A stretch of 64,000 nucleotides of DNA from Telmatactis stephensoni. Taxonomy: Eukaryota > Cnidaria > Anthozoa > Actiniaria > Isophelliidae. How positions within the stretch are numbered: position 1 is the stretch's first letter; each line of letters begins with the position of its first letter. A model generated the notes under the pieces. It was not told where the DNA came from and made no database searches. It saw nothing but the letters and a program-made list of their open reading frames with translations. The stretch is taken from positions 496,001 through 560,000 of the forward strand of contig JALIZF010001778.1 in the NCBI GenBank assembly GCA_029948255.1. Direction: 5' to 3'. The position numbers and the translations under genes were made by a program. Shown here piece by piece: positions 11,914 to 23,933 of this stretch.

Positions 11914-13610
11914 CAGATTTACAGTACTTTTATATAGAACACTTATATTAGTGTTCATGTGTATTTTAAGAAACAAGGAAAATTTCTCGTTCTAAAGATT
12001 TTTAGCTATACCCAGCACTTTTTGTGAAAAAAGGTTTGTAGATGAATATTTTTATATACATCAAACATGTACATACGTTTTATATTTCTCAAATAGTTTT
12101 TTTTCAAATTAAAATTTTGTATTCGTTGCCTAAACGGTGCATGTTAAACCTACACCAATTTCAAAACTAACTCATTATCTTAAATTAATAAGAAAGACAA
12201 ACGCAAATGTTGTACAACGTTTCGACATCTTAATTTAATTTCAAAGTCAAGCCTTTTCAAACTCAGTATCTGCAAATTTTATTACAAAAAAAAAACCAAA
12301 AAGACTAAATTAAAAGACTATATCACATATAAAATCCCCAAAAACGGCGCAAAACCGAACAACATAATTTCATTCATAGCCCATGCAAAATGCTCAAAAG
12401 TGGCTCAAATCGTCATTATGCTAAGGCTCTAGCCCATTTCTGTTCTGATTCAGTTTCCAAACAATCTCTGTAGGTGGAAAAACCTGTTTTTCTAGGTTTA
12501 CTAGCGTTTTTAGTCGATCGAATGTTTTTAGCGTGCTTGGGAATTTTTACGGTTAAAACCAAATATTTTGAAGTCGAACCTTAGCCGCCCAAACGTACCA
12601 CAAAAAAAATCTCCGACCGCCTGATCATCAAGCTAATGCCTGGCTCAATCTGCTCAAAAACGACAGTATACCTAGGAAAAGGGTTCCTCCAGCTACAGTA
12701 ATAATAATAATAATGCTTCTCTTACGAGAGACGGAACTGTCATCTAGGAAATGCATTTATTTTACCTATACTACGAGAAACTAAACTTACATTCAGAAAC
12801 GTGTGTAATTAATCTTTGAATTTCCAGACATTTAGATGAATGCAAAACTCCATAATTTATCTTGGAGTTGCGGGATATTAGGAACCTTAAGGTAGACTTT
12901 TTGTCTAGTAAGGTTAGTTGTTTGTTCACATAATTGTTACAAGCTTAACCTCAGAGGATAGTCCCACCTGTTCTTGCATATACACCTGGTTACGCCCTAA
13001 CCTTACTTTACTATCTTTTTCTCGTTTATTTCCAACTACCTTTTGGACATTCTTGTAGTATTGATATAGCCCTTTACTTTGGTTAACCATCTGTATGATT
13101 CTTAGTCTTTGACTTAACTTTCTGTTGAAGTTACCTTTGATTTATAGTCAGAATATCTCGTAAGTTTTGGGCTCTTTTTCTTTCTTTGTAAAGATAGAGT
13201 CTAGGCTCCTTCACTTGACAACGTTAGACTCCCAAATGTGAAAAAAAAACTTTCTTTCTAATCCATCGAGGTAATAAACACAGATACTCCAGTTTACTGC
13301 ACCAAATTTGTCAGAGCTTCACTTCACTTTGACTGACAATCGCTTTTGTTTGAATGGCAGGAAATTTGGCAACGCGCGCTGTTTGAATGTACAAATTCCC
13401 GCCAAAAATACTGGCGATAGCGAGTCAGAAAATATTTTTTGACGTATGGATATTTCTTTGTTTTTTGTTGTCAATATTGTGTGATAGACATTGTCAATGT
13501 AAGTATAGCTCAATAGTTATAGTTGTGATCTGTAACTCTGCACTTCACAATAGAACCTCGAACGGTATCAATCTACCTGAAGTTACGCCGGGAAATACGA
13601 GCAACAAAAT
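11914..13610. other. Intergenic, 3' of WD40 gene
   Basis: AT-rich sequence with no exon I can support and only a short ATA run near 12700. It should contain the WD40 3' UTR at its left end; I see no certain polyadenylation site. Confidence 0.5.
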
Positions 13611-13618
13611 CGCTCAAC

Positions 13619-13935
13619 TCGTCTCGCCACATTGTTGAAAAGCAATGCTGCGCGTTTTAACACTCGAAACCAAACTTGTCTCACGACAAAATTATTTGCT
13701 GCAAGTTTAGAGAATCCTGTATTCTGATTGGCCCAGAAAACCATTTGTTGCGACACAAGTTGCTTTGAAGTGGTAATATGAGCAACATTTTAAAATTTTG
13801 TTGCAAAAAGTAGAACGGCCTTCTACTTTCTGCAAGAAAATTTCTCAACTAGCAACAAATAATTTTGTTGCGAGACAAGTTTGTATTTGAGTGAAAAAAC
13901 GCGCGCAGCATTGCTTTTCAACTTGCTTCGCAACA
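13619..13935. mobile_element. MITE with about 70-bp TIRs
   Basis: The arm at 13632-13704 (TTGAAAAGCAATGCTGCGCG...) is inverted at 13852-13921 (...CGCGCAGCATTGCTTTTCAA). The interior repeats the CAACAAA/TTTGTTG words of the arms. Confidence 0.7.
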
Positions 13936-13939
13936 TAAT

Positions 13940-14500
13940 AATAATAATAATAATAAATCTTTATTTAATGAGGGTAAGACATTCATTACCGGTTACCCGG
14001 TAGTTTACATAATGGCCCTCCAAAATAAAAGTAAGACCATAAGAAAGAAAAAAGAAAAAACAGGAGATAGGAAAAGCGATAAAATCTTAGTTTAGCATAA
14101 TAAATAAATCTTAATCTTAACCTTAATTGATTGCTATAATCATATAATCTATGATATCAGACTATTACTAATACTAATTTTATATTGACATTGCTGCCAA
14201 TTAGAAAGTCCTACTGGTCTTGAAGTGGTCCAGAGATCTATTGACGTTAAGATGTTTTTTTTGTAGCCTTTTTCTGAAAGTACTATGTGAAGTTATGTCC
14301 CTGAACGAATTATCTAAGTTATTCCATAAGCGACATGCGCTTGAATGAAAAGTCCTGAGCCCTGAATTTCTCTTACATAATGGAGTTTGAATATTATCAT
14401 TGGTAGCCGATCTAGTGTGATACTTATGAGTAGACCTAACATGTTGAAAATAGGAGTTAAAATATTCAGGGTTGCGAGGTTGCAACAAGGTTGCGAGACG
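13940..14500 (-). mobile_element. Non-LTR retrotransposon 3' end (5'-truncated)
   Basis: On the - strand, 14488-14201 encodes the C-terminal tail typical of CR1/L2-type reverse transcriptases, with an HTRSA motif and FHSSACRLWNNL (compare the usual LWN-L-P). It is followed by an AT-rich 3' UTR and a terminal (ATT)n tail at about 13937-13955, as expected for such elements. No catalytic core is present. Confidence 0.75.
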
Positions 14501-14764
14501 ATTTAAGCGATTTTGTTTCTCGCATTACCATAGCTTAAGAGCGGTCCTTTCGTAGCAACCTAGCCTCGATTACCAATCATGCCCCTTCCTTAGTGAAGTG
14601 GTTCATACTAATGCTTAAATAACACGTAAGCCCATAGCAGAATTGGTATATTAAGATGACTCATCAGAAATTCCAGACGCATTTGACTTTTGGTCAAACG
14701 TTTGGTCAAAACCTTTTTTAGGATCGCGTGGGGTTGAAAATAGTGGAGTCAAGTTTTAATAATT

Positions 14765-14880
14765 AAAGTAATAATAATAATTTTTATTGACCAAACTTAG
14801 AATTGAAAAATACGAATGGTTTACAATAATAAATAATAAAAGATACGAACCATAATTTAACTCTAATTAAAATATCATTC
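14765..14880 (-). mobile_element. Probable LINE/SINE 3' terminus with (ATT)n tail
   Basis: Read on the - strand, AT-rich sequence with GGTCAATAAAAATTATTATT ends in ATT repeats, like the tail of the element to its left. Confidence 0.4.
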
Positions 14881-14933
14881 TTTATCATGCATGCAATATG
14901 TTACCAATTGGTCTTAGTAAAGAGATTAATATT

Positions 14934-15180
14934 CGTAGACTACAGACCACAGATTTAAGTTTCATTGGTGTCGTTTCGGTAGTGTCCTTCGCAGCCGTTT
15001 GTGGGGAGGATTCGCTGGGCGTGACGAGACTAAAAACGGCGGCGAAGGAGACTAATGTTTCGGTAACTGGGTTATCATTGTAAAATCTCCTCACTACTGA
15101 AGATGGCAAACATAGTTGCCGAAACATGTACAGTAAACGATACCAACGAAACTACTTAAATCTGTGGTCTCTAGTCTACG
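14934..15180. mobile_element. MITE with about 45-bp TIRs
   Basis: CGTAGACTACAGACCACAGA at 14934 is inverted at 15135-15180 (TCTGTGGTCTCTAGTCTACG). The arms match over the following AAACTT/AACGAAAC segments too. Confidence 0.7.
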
Positions 15181-15366
15181 AAAGTCATTCTTTATATATT
15201 AAGAAGTCTTATACCTCGCGGTATAAAGCTATTTTTATTTATGTCTCTCTGTTCCAGACTTTGGGGCAGTATGCTTGCAGGTTCTTGTTTGTAGTTTTCT
15301 GAGCTTTGTTGTAATTACTCAGAAAATATTCCCCTTGATCAACAAAATCTTAAAACCAATATATTT

Positions 15367-15525
15367 AACAAATAGAACAGCTTTTTCCGTGCTCCGTTCA
15401 GTAATACAGCACGCAGGAAGTGACGAAAGCACGAAAGAAGTGTAAGGAGAGCACGAGCCGTAGGCGAAGCACTTCCTAAGTGCTGTATTACTGAACGGAG
15501 CACGGAAAAAGATGTTCTATTTGTT
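15367..15525. mobile_element. Foldback MITE
   Basis: ACAAATAGAACAGCTTTTTC at 15367 pairs with the inverse ending at about 15525. The arms of about 46 bp flank a loop containing GAGCCGTAGGCGAAGCAC, similar in style to the loop at 62.5 kb. Confidence 0.65.
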
Positions 15526-15902
15526 TTATTATATATTTTGAAGTAAATATTCACGGGAAAAAGTTCGATTTTCTCCGTACAAAAATTCAAAAGGTGCGCG
15601 CGCGGTCGAGCTCGCGCTGCTGACATCAGAGCTGTGCTCCGTTCTCTGATAAAGCACAGCTTTTAGCCAATCAGAGCGCGCGTATCGACAAGGGTATATA
15701 ATAATTAGATATAACGTGTAATAAAAGTAATAAAAGACCGCCGGTGTAGAAGAGAAATTTCTAGCACTGCATCTTTCATTCAAACTTTCACTTCATTCTA
15801 TCTCAAAGCTGCATGGTCTTTCATTTCATTCGTTCCTTCATTCTAGCCTGACACCGCGTCCCAACATATATATACTCACAACTGTCTCAAGAAAAGACAG
15901 TT

Positions 15903-15977
15903 GACCTCGTCGCTCAGTTAGTAGAACATTGGCGACTACCAAATCCATGGGTCATGGGTCCGAATCCCAACGCGGTC
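15903..15977 (+). ncRNA. tRNA-like sequence (SINE head or tRNA pseudogene)
   Basis: The box A-like TCGCTCAGTTAGTAGA and box B-like GGTCCGAATCC are spaced as in a tRNA. The ends GACCTCG and CGCGGTC pair with one mismatch to form a 7-bp acceptor stem. The anticodon arm (TTGG..CCAA) leaves a 6-nt loop and the T stem is weak, so a functional tRNA is unlikely. A T-rich run follows. A tRNA-derived SINE is the best reading; no body or second copy is visible here. Confidence 0.5.
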
Positions 15978-16239
15978 AGAGATTTTTTTCTCTCCTTTGT
16001 TAAGGCAATAGATCGTAGGACGTTTCCTCGGTGAGATTTATCTTCTAGCACTGCATCTTTCATTCAAACTTTCACTAATCTAAAACTAAAGTTTCCAATG
16101 TTTTAAATTGCATTCCATTCTAAAAAGTTATAACCAAAAGTTTGTTAAGGTGGGGGGGGGGGGAATTTTGAAAATTGAAAACTAAAATGATATACTATCA
16201 CCTATGTTGGTTTCCTTAGTAATTAGCGGCATTTTTAAC

Positions 16240-16362
16240 AAATAAAAGAAGAAGAAGAGGAAGAACAAGAACAAGAACAAGAACAAGAACAACAAGAAGA
16301 ACAAGAACAAGAAGAACAAGAACAAGAAGAACAAGATGAAGTAGACGACGACGACGACGACG
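16240..16362. repeat. (GAACAA)n-type purine-rich microsatellite
   Basis: A mixture of AAGAAC, AAGAAG and GACGAC repeats. The leucine/valine-rich - strand frames across it are artefacts. Confidence 0.9.
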
Positions 16363-16647
16363 AAATGCATAGAAGGGGAATGACGATAAATATGTTTCAA
16401 GCCATATCAAAATATAGCCTAGCATGATAGTATTTCGACAAGAAATATGATACAAGCTTTAGAAACTTTAGATAAAATATTTTGGTTTGTGTGGGTTTAT
16501 ATACCATATTGCTATGTGCTCGTGTTTCCATCACGGAACGGCTATAAAAATCAAGTTTTATTATGCTGTAAACATTCTCATTTATTCCATGAATGAAGAT
16601 CTAGTTCAAGCTTCTAAACTACTAGAAGACAATCGCCAGAAACTAAG

Positions 16648-19600
16648 ATGAAAGCATTCATCTTGCTCCTTGTTGTTTTCGTCATTTTCCAAGACTGTAA
16701 GTAATATTTATCAATTTTATATTTCAATCTTACTTGATCTTGTTTAGTTCGAAGCACATGCATCTCTAGCTCTGTAGTTTCCATTTTTCGGTTTTTAACA
16801 GAAGTTGCCAGTAATTCAAAGTGAATATTATTTTTTCGACTTATTTTTGGAGACAATCGTGATGTAGAGAATTTGATCGAAGGGAGGTTTTTCAATCAAG
16901 CTATCATATACAAAAGGATCACGTCATGGGATAAAAATCAACCACTCCCTTTTTAACCACTCCCTTTATGACCGTGGGGGACTCGTAACCTGTGACGAAA
17001 ATCTGCAACGTAACATGGCCTCAGGAATGTTTGGGTTGGTATAAACTTTACGTCACGTGAAACCCACTTTACTGTCTGGTTGTCGAGCTCATCTTTACAG
17101 AGGCAAAAGTCAGTTTGCTTCAAGAAAATTAACAATCCTACTGGTGTTCACACGAAGCTCTACAGCAAACATCATTTTCATAACTACGCCAGTTTTCTTC
17201 GGTCCTTTGTCAAGCTCAGGCGTGGTGGACATTTTTCAATCTTTTTCTACAGGTGATGCTTATGCTTCAGCCAAGCGTAGTGATATCGAACAACCTAGTA
17301 AGTAGCAATGCAATTTCGATAAAGATTTATTCAACAAGCCTTTCTGTCACTTTTATAACTGCCAATACCAATGTCAGCTCCTAAGTAATACCCCCGTTTG
17401 CTCGTAAGGTGATGATGCCAAAAAGTTTGAGCAAAAGGCCGTAGAATTTTAAAGTATTTCATTGGTTCGGTTTTTACTCGAAATGAAGGCGGGGATAGTC
17501 GTCGTACCTTTTAGGGTTCAAATCAGTGATCTGTTTTCAATAAATTGGACACCGAATATAGAGTACAAACACTAAAAGTGTGCAATTCTAATTTAACCAT
17601 AGAATACAAAAGGAATACTAGTACTATTTATGTTGCACACTTTTAGTGTTTGTACTATAGGCATTATAGCTACAGTACAGTTTTAACCATTTTACTTTTT
17701 TCTCTTTTTTATCGATAAAGGAATTTACATGTTTAAAGGCCCACTTGGATGAAAATCGGTGAAAATTGGAAACTGATTACTTCAATTTGAAAATGAATGA
17801 AAATGAATATAGCTAAATAACTAGCTACTCTCTGCCAAAAATCTACATAAGCTTATTATCACAGAGAAATTTTGGTTGAAAACCTAAAAGAACGATAGGG
17901 TTGAGTAAACGACGTCATTTACTCACAATTTAAATGCTAAATATCTCGACAATTTCTATCCTTCTCTTTTGGATGTGAAGGGAATTTTGCTTCATTGTCA
18001 TTTTTGGGCCTGTATAGATAGGTTTAACTAAGTTTCAAGTCATTTTCAATCTTCACTGATTTTGATCCAAGCGGTCGGTTAAGATTTGTTCAATCATTTG
18101 CTTTTGAGTTGGTACCTCTTGGGGGTAAAAATCTTGTGTTGCCATGCCCATCTTATAGACAAGGCGCAAAATTGAAAAAGTCGATCGCAAAAAGTGCAGA
18201 AGGCATTTTGGGGTAGAGGCTGGTAACATAACTATTCTAAGCCGATTTTTCATGCTAAATGCGAATATGACTGTTACCAAGACGTATTCTGCAATCTTAT
18301 ACGTGTAAGACGTGTTTTGTGAATTGCTACAGTCATTTCATACTAACGGCTTTTTCATGTAATTCCAAAAGTTCCCAAACTTAAAAACAATTACCATAGC
18401 TGGAAAGAGCACATCAATATCAGTAAAACTGTGAAGTTTGAAGGATATAAGTTGAAAAATCAAGGAGATACGAATTTTCAAAAATCGAAATTTGTTTGTA
18501 TCTCTTGCATAACTGTAAGTGTTTTCATACAAAATTTCGTTTTTTGAAAATTCGTATCTCCTTGATTTTTCAACTGATATCCTTCAAACTTCACAGTTTT
18601 ACTGATATTGATATGCTCTTTCCAGCCATGGTAATTGTTTTTAAGTTTGGGAACTTTTGGAATTACATGAAAAAGCCGTTAGTAGAAATGACTGTAGCAA
18701 TTCACAAAAGACGTCATTTACACGTATAAGATTGCAGAATACGTCTTGGTAACAGCCATATTCAGATTCAGCATGAAAAATTAGTTTAGAATAGTTATGT
18801 TACCAGCCTCTACTCCAAAATGCCTCCAGGTATCTGATTTCTTGAAAATGCGCCGTCTATTAATTAGACTCAGGTATCTTGTAGGGGTCATTTTCAAAGT
18901 TTCTCATTCCTACCCTCCGATACGTATTTGACTTTCAAGTCAAATCATGATGATATAACAGTCCAGTGAATATTAATAATGACTCACTAAAATATATTGT
19001 TTTGTTCTATTTCATATGAAAAGAATGCTCAAATTTTCCTTATGGTTGCTGCAACGACGGCAAAACTAAAAAAAAGGGCCCTAACAACGAAGGATGCGGA
19101 TGTAAGAAAAATAACCCTCCCTTATCAATATTCTTGTCTTGTCTTGTCTTGTCTTGTCTTGTCTTGTCTTGTCTTGTCTTGTCTTGTCTTGTCTTGTCTT
19201 GTCTTGTCTTGTCTTGTCTTGTCTTGTCTTGTCTTGTCTGTGGTTGGTAGTCTTGTTTCATCTGTATTTCAGATGTGGACATGATCGACGAAACCCCGGT
19301 TAGCTGCAAGATGGAAAAAGACAAAGGTGAACTTGAATGCCTTGGTCTGCACGGAGACCAATGTTGTCATACCTGTGACTTGTGCAGTAAGTTATTATAT
19401 AGTCTACATCACATATATTCTGTCAGCAAGAACTATATACAATATGTACAGTTATTATATGGCTAGATAATTTCCTGAATTCTGATTGGCTAACGCATGG
19501 TCTGTATTTTGCCATATCAGGACCGCTGTCCCGGATGAAAAGAAAAGTTTGCGTTTGGCAATTGTTTTAGCGGGACTTCTCAAAGCCATATAATAAATAA

Positions 19601-22600
19601 GTTATTAACCTCGTTTGCTCGGTCTGTATGGGAAAATATCAGACCTCGGTCTTTTTGTACAGACCTCGCTGCGCTCGGTCCGTATTGTCAGGACCTCGGT
19701 CTGATATTTCCCATACAGACCTCGCGCTCGGTTAATAACCCTTTATTAGCACGCTAAAATCACGCTATCAATGCATTATCACGCTAGTCAATGCATTGTC
19801 ATTTCTTATGCTGTAATGGAACATTACTGTCCACGTTCTTTTCCGATCATGGATCGTTTTGTTGTTGTTGTTGTTGTTGTTGTTGGAATGGGTTTTTTTA
19901 GCTTTTTTGTTTATAGATAGTTCTTTTATAATTTGTATTAATAATTTGTGATAATTTGTATTTTGTAATAATAATTTGTGATAATTTGTATTTTGTAATA
20001 ATAATTTGTGATAATTTATATTTTGTAATAATAATTTGATTTTAAAATAACTAATCGTGTCCCCAATTAGTTACTACGCTATTATTTTCCACAATCAAGT
20101 AAAGTTTTTAGCTCCATTGCAAACAGCAGTGCTTTTAGTCTACCTCAAAGCTATTTTAGTCTCATCACGAAATCAGTAAAATCTATTGTCTGAAAGCAGT
20201 GAAATCGTAGAACACAATGATTTATTGATGTTTGCTTAAAAGACTGTCCAGTGGGTTTTGTATATTATTCCATGTAAAGGCATATTAATCATCTTCTTCT
20301 TCCTCCTCCTCCGTTCATCCTTTTTTGGGCTTGTTCACTCTCAGAAAGTCCAGGGCCTAGTGAGAAGTGCAAAGGAAAACCAAATTGCTGTTGGGATGGT
20401 ACACTCGCCACCTCTGAAGGATGTCCAGGTAATTGCTAGTGATAGACTTGAGAATGCTTCATAATATTTACTCTATGGTCGAAGACGGTAGTAGTGGTAC
20501 CAAACTGGCCCCAAATATTCTAATTAACGGTCCTTGGGCGTTTCGTTCCGTTCAGAATTCAACTTTTTGATAATTGAATTCACGCGTACCGATTTAAATT
20601 TCATCCGGAAAGTAATTTTGGAAAATTGAATTGTTACAAGGATATAAGTTTTGAGCAATGGAAATCACCGTCATATTCCTGGCAGATTTCAATTCACGGA
20701 ATGGTTAAATTGATGGTTGACTAGTCTACATGGCTGCCTCAAGGAATCCAGATATCCAATTCATTACTAGTATTCTAGCTAGTATTTTGACAATTATGGT
20801 TTCGGTAACTTTATATTATCTACACTACACACCTGTTGATCTGTACCCTGGTTCCAGAGGCTTTCTTTTGTATTTTATAATTTTTTCTTTTGTATTTTTC
20901 TTATTTTTAAAAAATACGAAAAGTAAAGGAAAAACCTCTGGGACCAGGGTAACTAAGACTTGAATTACCGCCCCTTTTTCGCAAATGTCATAAATGTGTC
21001 AACAGCAAGGTCATCATTGTCAGATTCAGTAGTATTCGATAGCCTAAAAGCGAAAAGATTCGAAAAGATTGTCTTAAACAGGATCTATAATTCTGAAAAG
21101 AGATCGCAAGCCATATCGTGTTTTTGTGTAAAATACTCCAAAAAGCGCCTCACCGCAGATATCGTAATTGGCTCTGTTATCTCTTTCGCAGCCGTTTTTA
21201 AAAAGGGACTACTATACCGTTACGTATCTCAAATAGGGTCGATTTTTTCTCATTTGTCTTGAACAGGGTATGATTTTTTCACTTTCGAGTGTCTTGAACA
21301 GGGTCAGGTTTCTAGAACTCCGGCGGCACACCCCTATCCAAAATGGGGTTGAGTACCCCCCCCCCCCCCCGGGCCTTTCTTGTACCAACCGTTTTTCAGT
21401 CGCAACAACAAAAATATGTATACTTAGATTATTCTTCTGGGTTAAAGCGTATGTAGTTCTAGAACGGACGTATGTTACCACGTTGCATGCCCGGCTACGT
21501 TGTTGTTCACAGAATGGTCTGGCCAGAACAATTCACCTGCATGAGTGACAGACTGATGAAATATTTAAATTGTACCTTACAGATATTTAGCTTTTTATAT
21601 TTATTAATTTATTTTTGTTAATTTTAGTTGTCCAGGGCGTTCAGTGATAACAGCTAGCTTATGTTGATGAGCCTACCCTGGTAAAATATGTATTTATTAT
21701 TACTATTATTTGATGGACTAATTCTGACCAATGGGAATTTTGTGTTGTGTCGACAAAAGTAATTCAAGTCTTAGTGTGTTGTCTGCAGTCCCTACTTTTC
21801 CTCTCCCTTCTCGATCCCCTCCTTAACTCGTCCCCATTGCCGCTCGTCCGGGTATTCTACTGAATCTGGAAGGAAAAGTGGGACTGCTTGCAGTCTATCC
21901 CCCAAGGATGAGTTTCCCCCTCCCCCCAAGGATGAGTTGATCCCAGGCTACCACCCCCTCCACTTGCTTTCAATTTGTATACCTGCCACCCCCGTATAGC
22001 TTCTTTCTTCGATTACCGGAACAGTATTGAATTTAACCATCAGTTAACCACCATTTTAACCATTCTTTGAATTGAAATCTGCCAGGAATATGGTGATTTC
22101 CAGTTGTCAAAACTTATATCCTTGTAACAATTCAATTTCCCAAAATCGCTTTCGGGATGGAAACTAAACGCCCACGGACCATTATCCATTGAATAAGTTA
22201 TGAGGTAAGGCAATCATTTTACACACTTGATGAAGGTTATCGAACCGGAATGACGCCATCGACTGAACGAATGAGTTGATTGTATGGTATTCCTTTCAAA
22301 TAGTTCAAATATATTGCGTATTACGGTGGCCGAGATGGTTCACCTCAAGTCAAATGGCAAAATGGCAAATGACAAAAAGGCAAAGTCAGATTCAAATCTC
22401 CAAGGCGTTGCTCGTAAGACACTTAGGAAGACTGGTAACTACAAACAAAATATTTCTGAGCGAAAAGTAGTCCTGTGAACAGGGGAGGGGGAGGGGAGGA
22501 AGAAGGGAAGGGGCTTGGAGAGGGGAAAGGGGAAGATAAACAAAACTATAATAACAAAAGTCTTTGCCCTCGATCAAAGAATAGTTTACCAAGGAAATTT

Positions 22601-23495
22601 TTTAGAAGGTGAGAGGCTGGTTTTCGGTCATGAAGACATCGATTTGGTTTATCATTTGGGTTTCAAAATTTTTTGAGAGGTTTGTTTAAATAAGCAAAAC
22701 GAGATAATGGATAGGCTCAGTTTTCAGCCGTCGGGGTTTCGTGCGCCCGCGTCACGGGGGAGAGTATCGCGGGCGCACGAAACCCCGACGGCTGAAAACT
22801 GAGCCTAGATAATGGACGGACCATAAGAGTTTTCATGGAGTGGTTGGGCAATAACCAAAATTATAACATAGCTATAACCTTACGCGCGCTCTGTTTGGCC
22901 AGAAAGCTATATGGGCTGCACTGCGCGCGCACTATCTTCGTCATCGTCTTTTTCAAATCGTTCGTTTTCAAGATGGCGACACATATAACGCACGCTCTGA
23001 TTTTTGTCATTTGCCATTTTGCCATTTGACTTTTGGTGAACCATCTCGGCCACCGTAATATTGAGGTAGTGGTCTTTATTCACCTTAGAGCCAAATGCAA
23101 ATTCTAAGGGCGAACAAGCAAAATAATGTACTAATTAAATACCTACAATGGAAACAGGTAGTAATTTAAAAAAAAACTTCGCGTTACGCACAATTGCTTC
23201 ATGAATGAACTGAACTGAACTGAACTGAACTTTATTCACACACGTTTACAATAGTGTACAGAAAATATTTACATTTAAGATAAATACATTTATATACAGA
23301 AAATACATTTTTTACAATTTTAAATATTTACATTTAAGATAGATATATACTTTATTGAATCAATATAGAGGTGTGTGTGGTTGCCAAAGTAGTTTCAACT
23401 TTCGTGTTGGCAACCACAATGTTGACTGGCTGGCTGGCTGACGGATAGAGAGAGATTGATTGTGATTGATTGATTGGTTGATTATTGATTGATTG

Positions 23496-23560
<65 letters not shown>

Positions 23561-23751
23561 GATTGATTGATTGAATTTATTTATTCATATTAAAATTCAT
23601 GTATTTAGATTGTCAAAGGATGGAATGGATTTTTAAAGATCCTTGCCGACGTTTCAAGGACATTTACGGGGGATGTGACTCTGGATCATTCAAAATCAGG
23701 AATTTCATGCAGAAGCATTGTCCAATGACATGTAAAAACCTGAAATGTTAG
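16648..23751 (+). CDS. Secreted modular cysteine-rich protein with C-terminal ShKT-like domain
   Basis: Six exons: 16648-16696, 17253-17297, 19024-19101, 19273-19386, 20345-20428 and 23609-23751 (TAG), about 170 residues. Every intron is phase 1, so each exon is a swappable module. Exon 1 is a signal peptide (ATG, two basic/polar residues, then a long Leu/Val/Phe core). Exon 2 is a short charged spacer. Exons 3 and 5 each carry a C..CC-D-G...G-C pattern like the small repeat seen in papilin-type matrix proteins. Exon 4 has about six cysteines including CC and C..C. Exon 6 shows the ShKT spacing, ending CP-TC-C just before the stop. ShKT domains occur in secreted enzymes, matrix proteins and channel-blocking peptides; nothing here proves toxicity. 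The 5' ends of exons 3 and 5 rest on short acceptors and are the weakest calls. Confidence 0.72.
17557..17658. repeat. Foldback, about 25-bp arms
   Basis: GTACAAACACTAAAAGTGTG at 17559 is inverted at 17634-17656 (CACACTTTTAGTGTTTGTAC). It lies in the intron after exon 2 of the cysteine-rich gene. Confidence 0.65.
18197..18835. mobile_element. Long foldback element, about 290-bp arms
   Basis: The left arm (about 18197-18490) and right arm (about 18535-18835) are inverted copies over nearly their whole length, sharing GGTAACATAACTATTCTAA near the outer ends and AATTTTCAAAAATCGAAAT near the centre. The loop is only about 45 bp. A diverged relative lies at 49655-50012. It sits in an intron of the cysteine-rich gene. 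Confidence 0.8.
19129..19240. repeat. (CTTGT)n pentamer array
   Basis: About 22 near-perfect copies ending roughly 30 bp before the 3' splice site of exon 19273-19386. Confidence 0.95.
19470..19750. mobile_element. Inverted-repeat element rich in GACCTCG words
   Basis: GTTATTAACCTCGTTTGCTC at about 19601 is inverted near 19725-19745, and GGGAAAATATCAGACCTCGG has its inverse nearby. A fragment of the same family (CATACAGACCTCGCGCTCGG) is at 27508-27545. Confidence 0.55.
19860..19886. repeat. (GTT)n microsatellite
   Basis: Eight to nine perfect GTT units. Confidence 0.9.
19928..20032. repeat. Tandem repeat, about 36-bp unit
   Basis: Three copies of a unit built on ATAATTTGTGATAATTTGTA plus TTTTGTAATA. 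Confidence 0.85.
20528..22181. mobile_element. DNA element of about 1.65 kb with about 150-190-bp TIRs
   Basis: The left arm starts CGGTCCTTGGGCGTTT; the right arm ends AAACGCCCACGGACC. Both share CAATTTTCC/GGAAAATTG, TTGTTACAAGGATATAAG, a TGCCAGGAATATG block and AATGGTTAAA. No transposase frame is visible inside, so it looks non-autonomous. It contains a nested hairpin MITE (20847-20951) and a poly-C stretch (21355-21370). It begins about 100 bp after exon 20345-20428 of the cysteine-rich gene. Confidence 0.7.
20847..20951. mobile_element. Nested MITE, ACCCTGG termini
   Basis: ACCCTGGTTCCAGAGG and CCTCTGGGACCAGGGT flank a T-rich then A-rich core of about 70 bp that can itself fold back. Confidence 0.65.
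22321..23058. mobile_element. DNA element, about 60-bp TIRs, TA target duplication
   Basis: TTACGGTGGCCGAGATGGTT at the left is perfectly inverted at the right, followed by a shared block of repeated CAAATGGCAAA words. TA lies on both sides. It contains the nested palindrome at 22714-22805. No transposase is seen. Confidence 0.75.
22714..22805. mobile_element. Near-perfect palindromic mini-element
   Basis: GGCTCAGTTTTCAGCCGTCG with its continuation to the CGCCCGCG block forms a perfect arm of about 39 bp, inverted exactly at 22767-22805, around a 14-bp GC-rich loop. TA flanks both sides. Confidence 0.8.
23211..23380 (-). mobile_element. Non-LTR element 3' terminus with (GTTCA)n tail
   Basis: On the - strand, sequence with GTGTGAATAAAGTTCAGTTC ends in four to five GTTCA units (23213-23230). 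A short 3' unit repeat after an AATAAA is characteristic of CR1/L2-like elements. No coding sequence is attached. Confidence 0.55.
23456..23576. repeat. (GATT)n microsatellite
   Basis: Imperfect TTGA/GATT tetramer array, about 35 bp before the last exon of the cysteine-rich gene. Confidence 0.93.
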
Positions 23752-23933
23752 TAAGAAAATAAACGTGTAGAATGAACCACAATTTAGACAACAGACCGTT
23801 GAGAAAGACAAAAGTTATCTCTTGATTACCGATTCAGATCATAATCTGGCTCTTTCTTTTTGAGGACAAGGAAAAAGTTTAATTCCTTTAAATTTTTCAA
23901 GTATAGAAATTTGCACATTTCTTCCTAATTTTA

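Noticed and set aside
15903..15977. Functional tRNA gene
   Set aside because: Boxes and acceptor stem are present but the anticodon loop is 6 nt and the T arm is weak; kept only as tRNA-like SINE/pseudogene.
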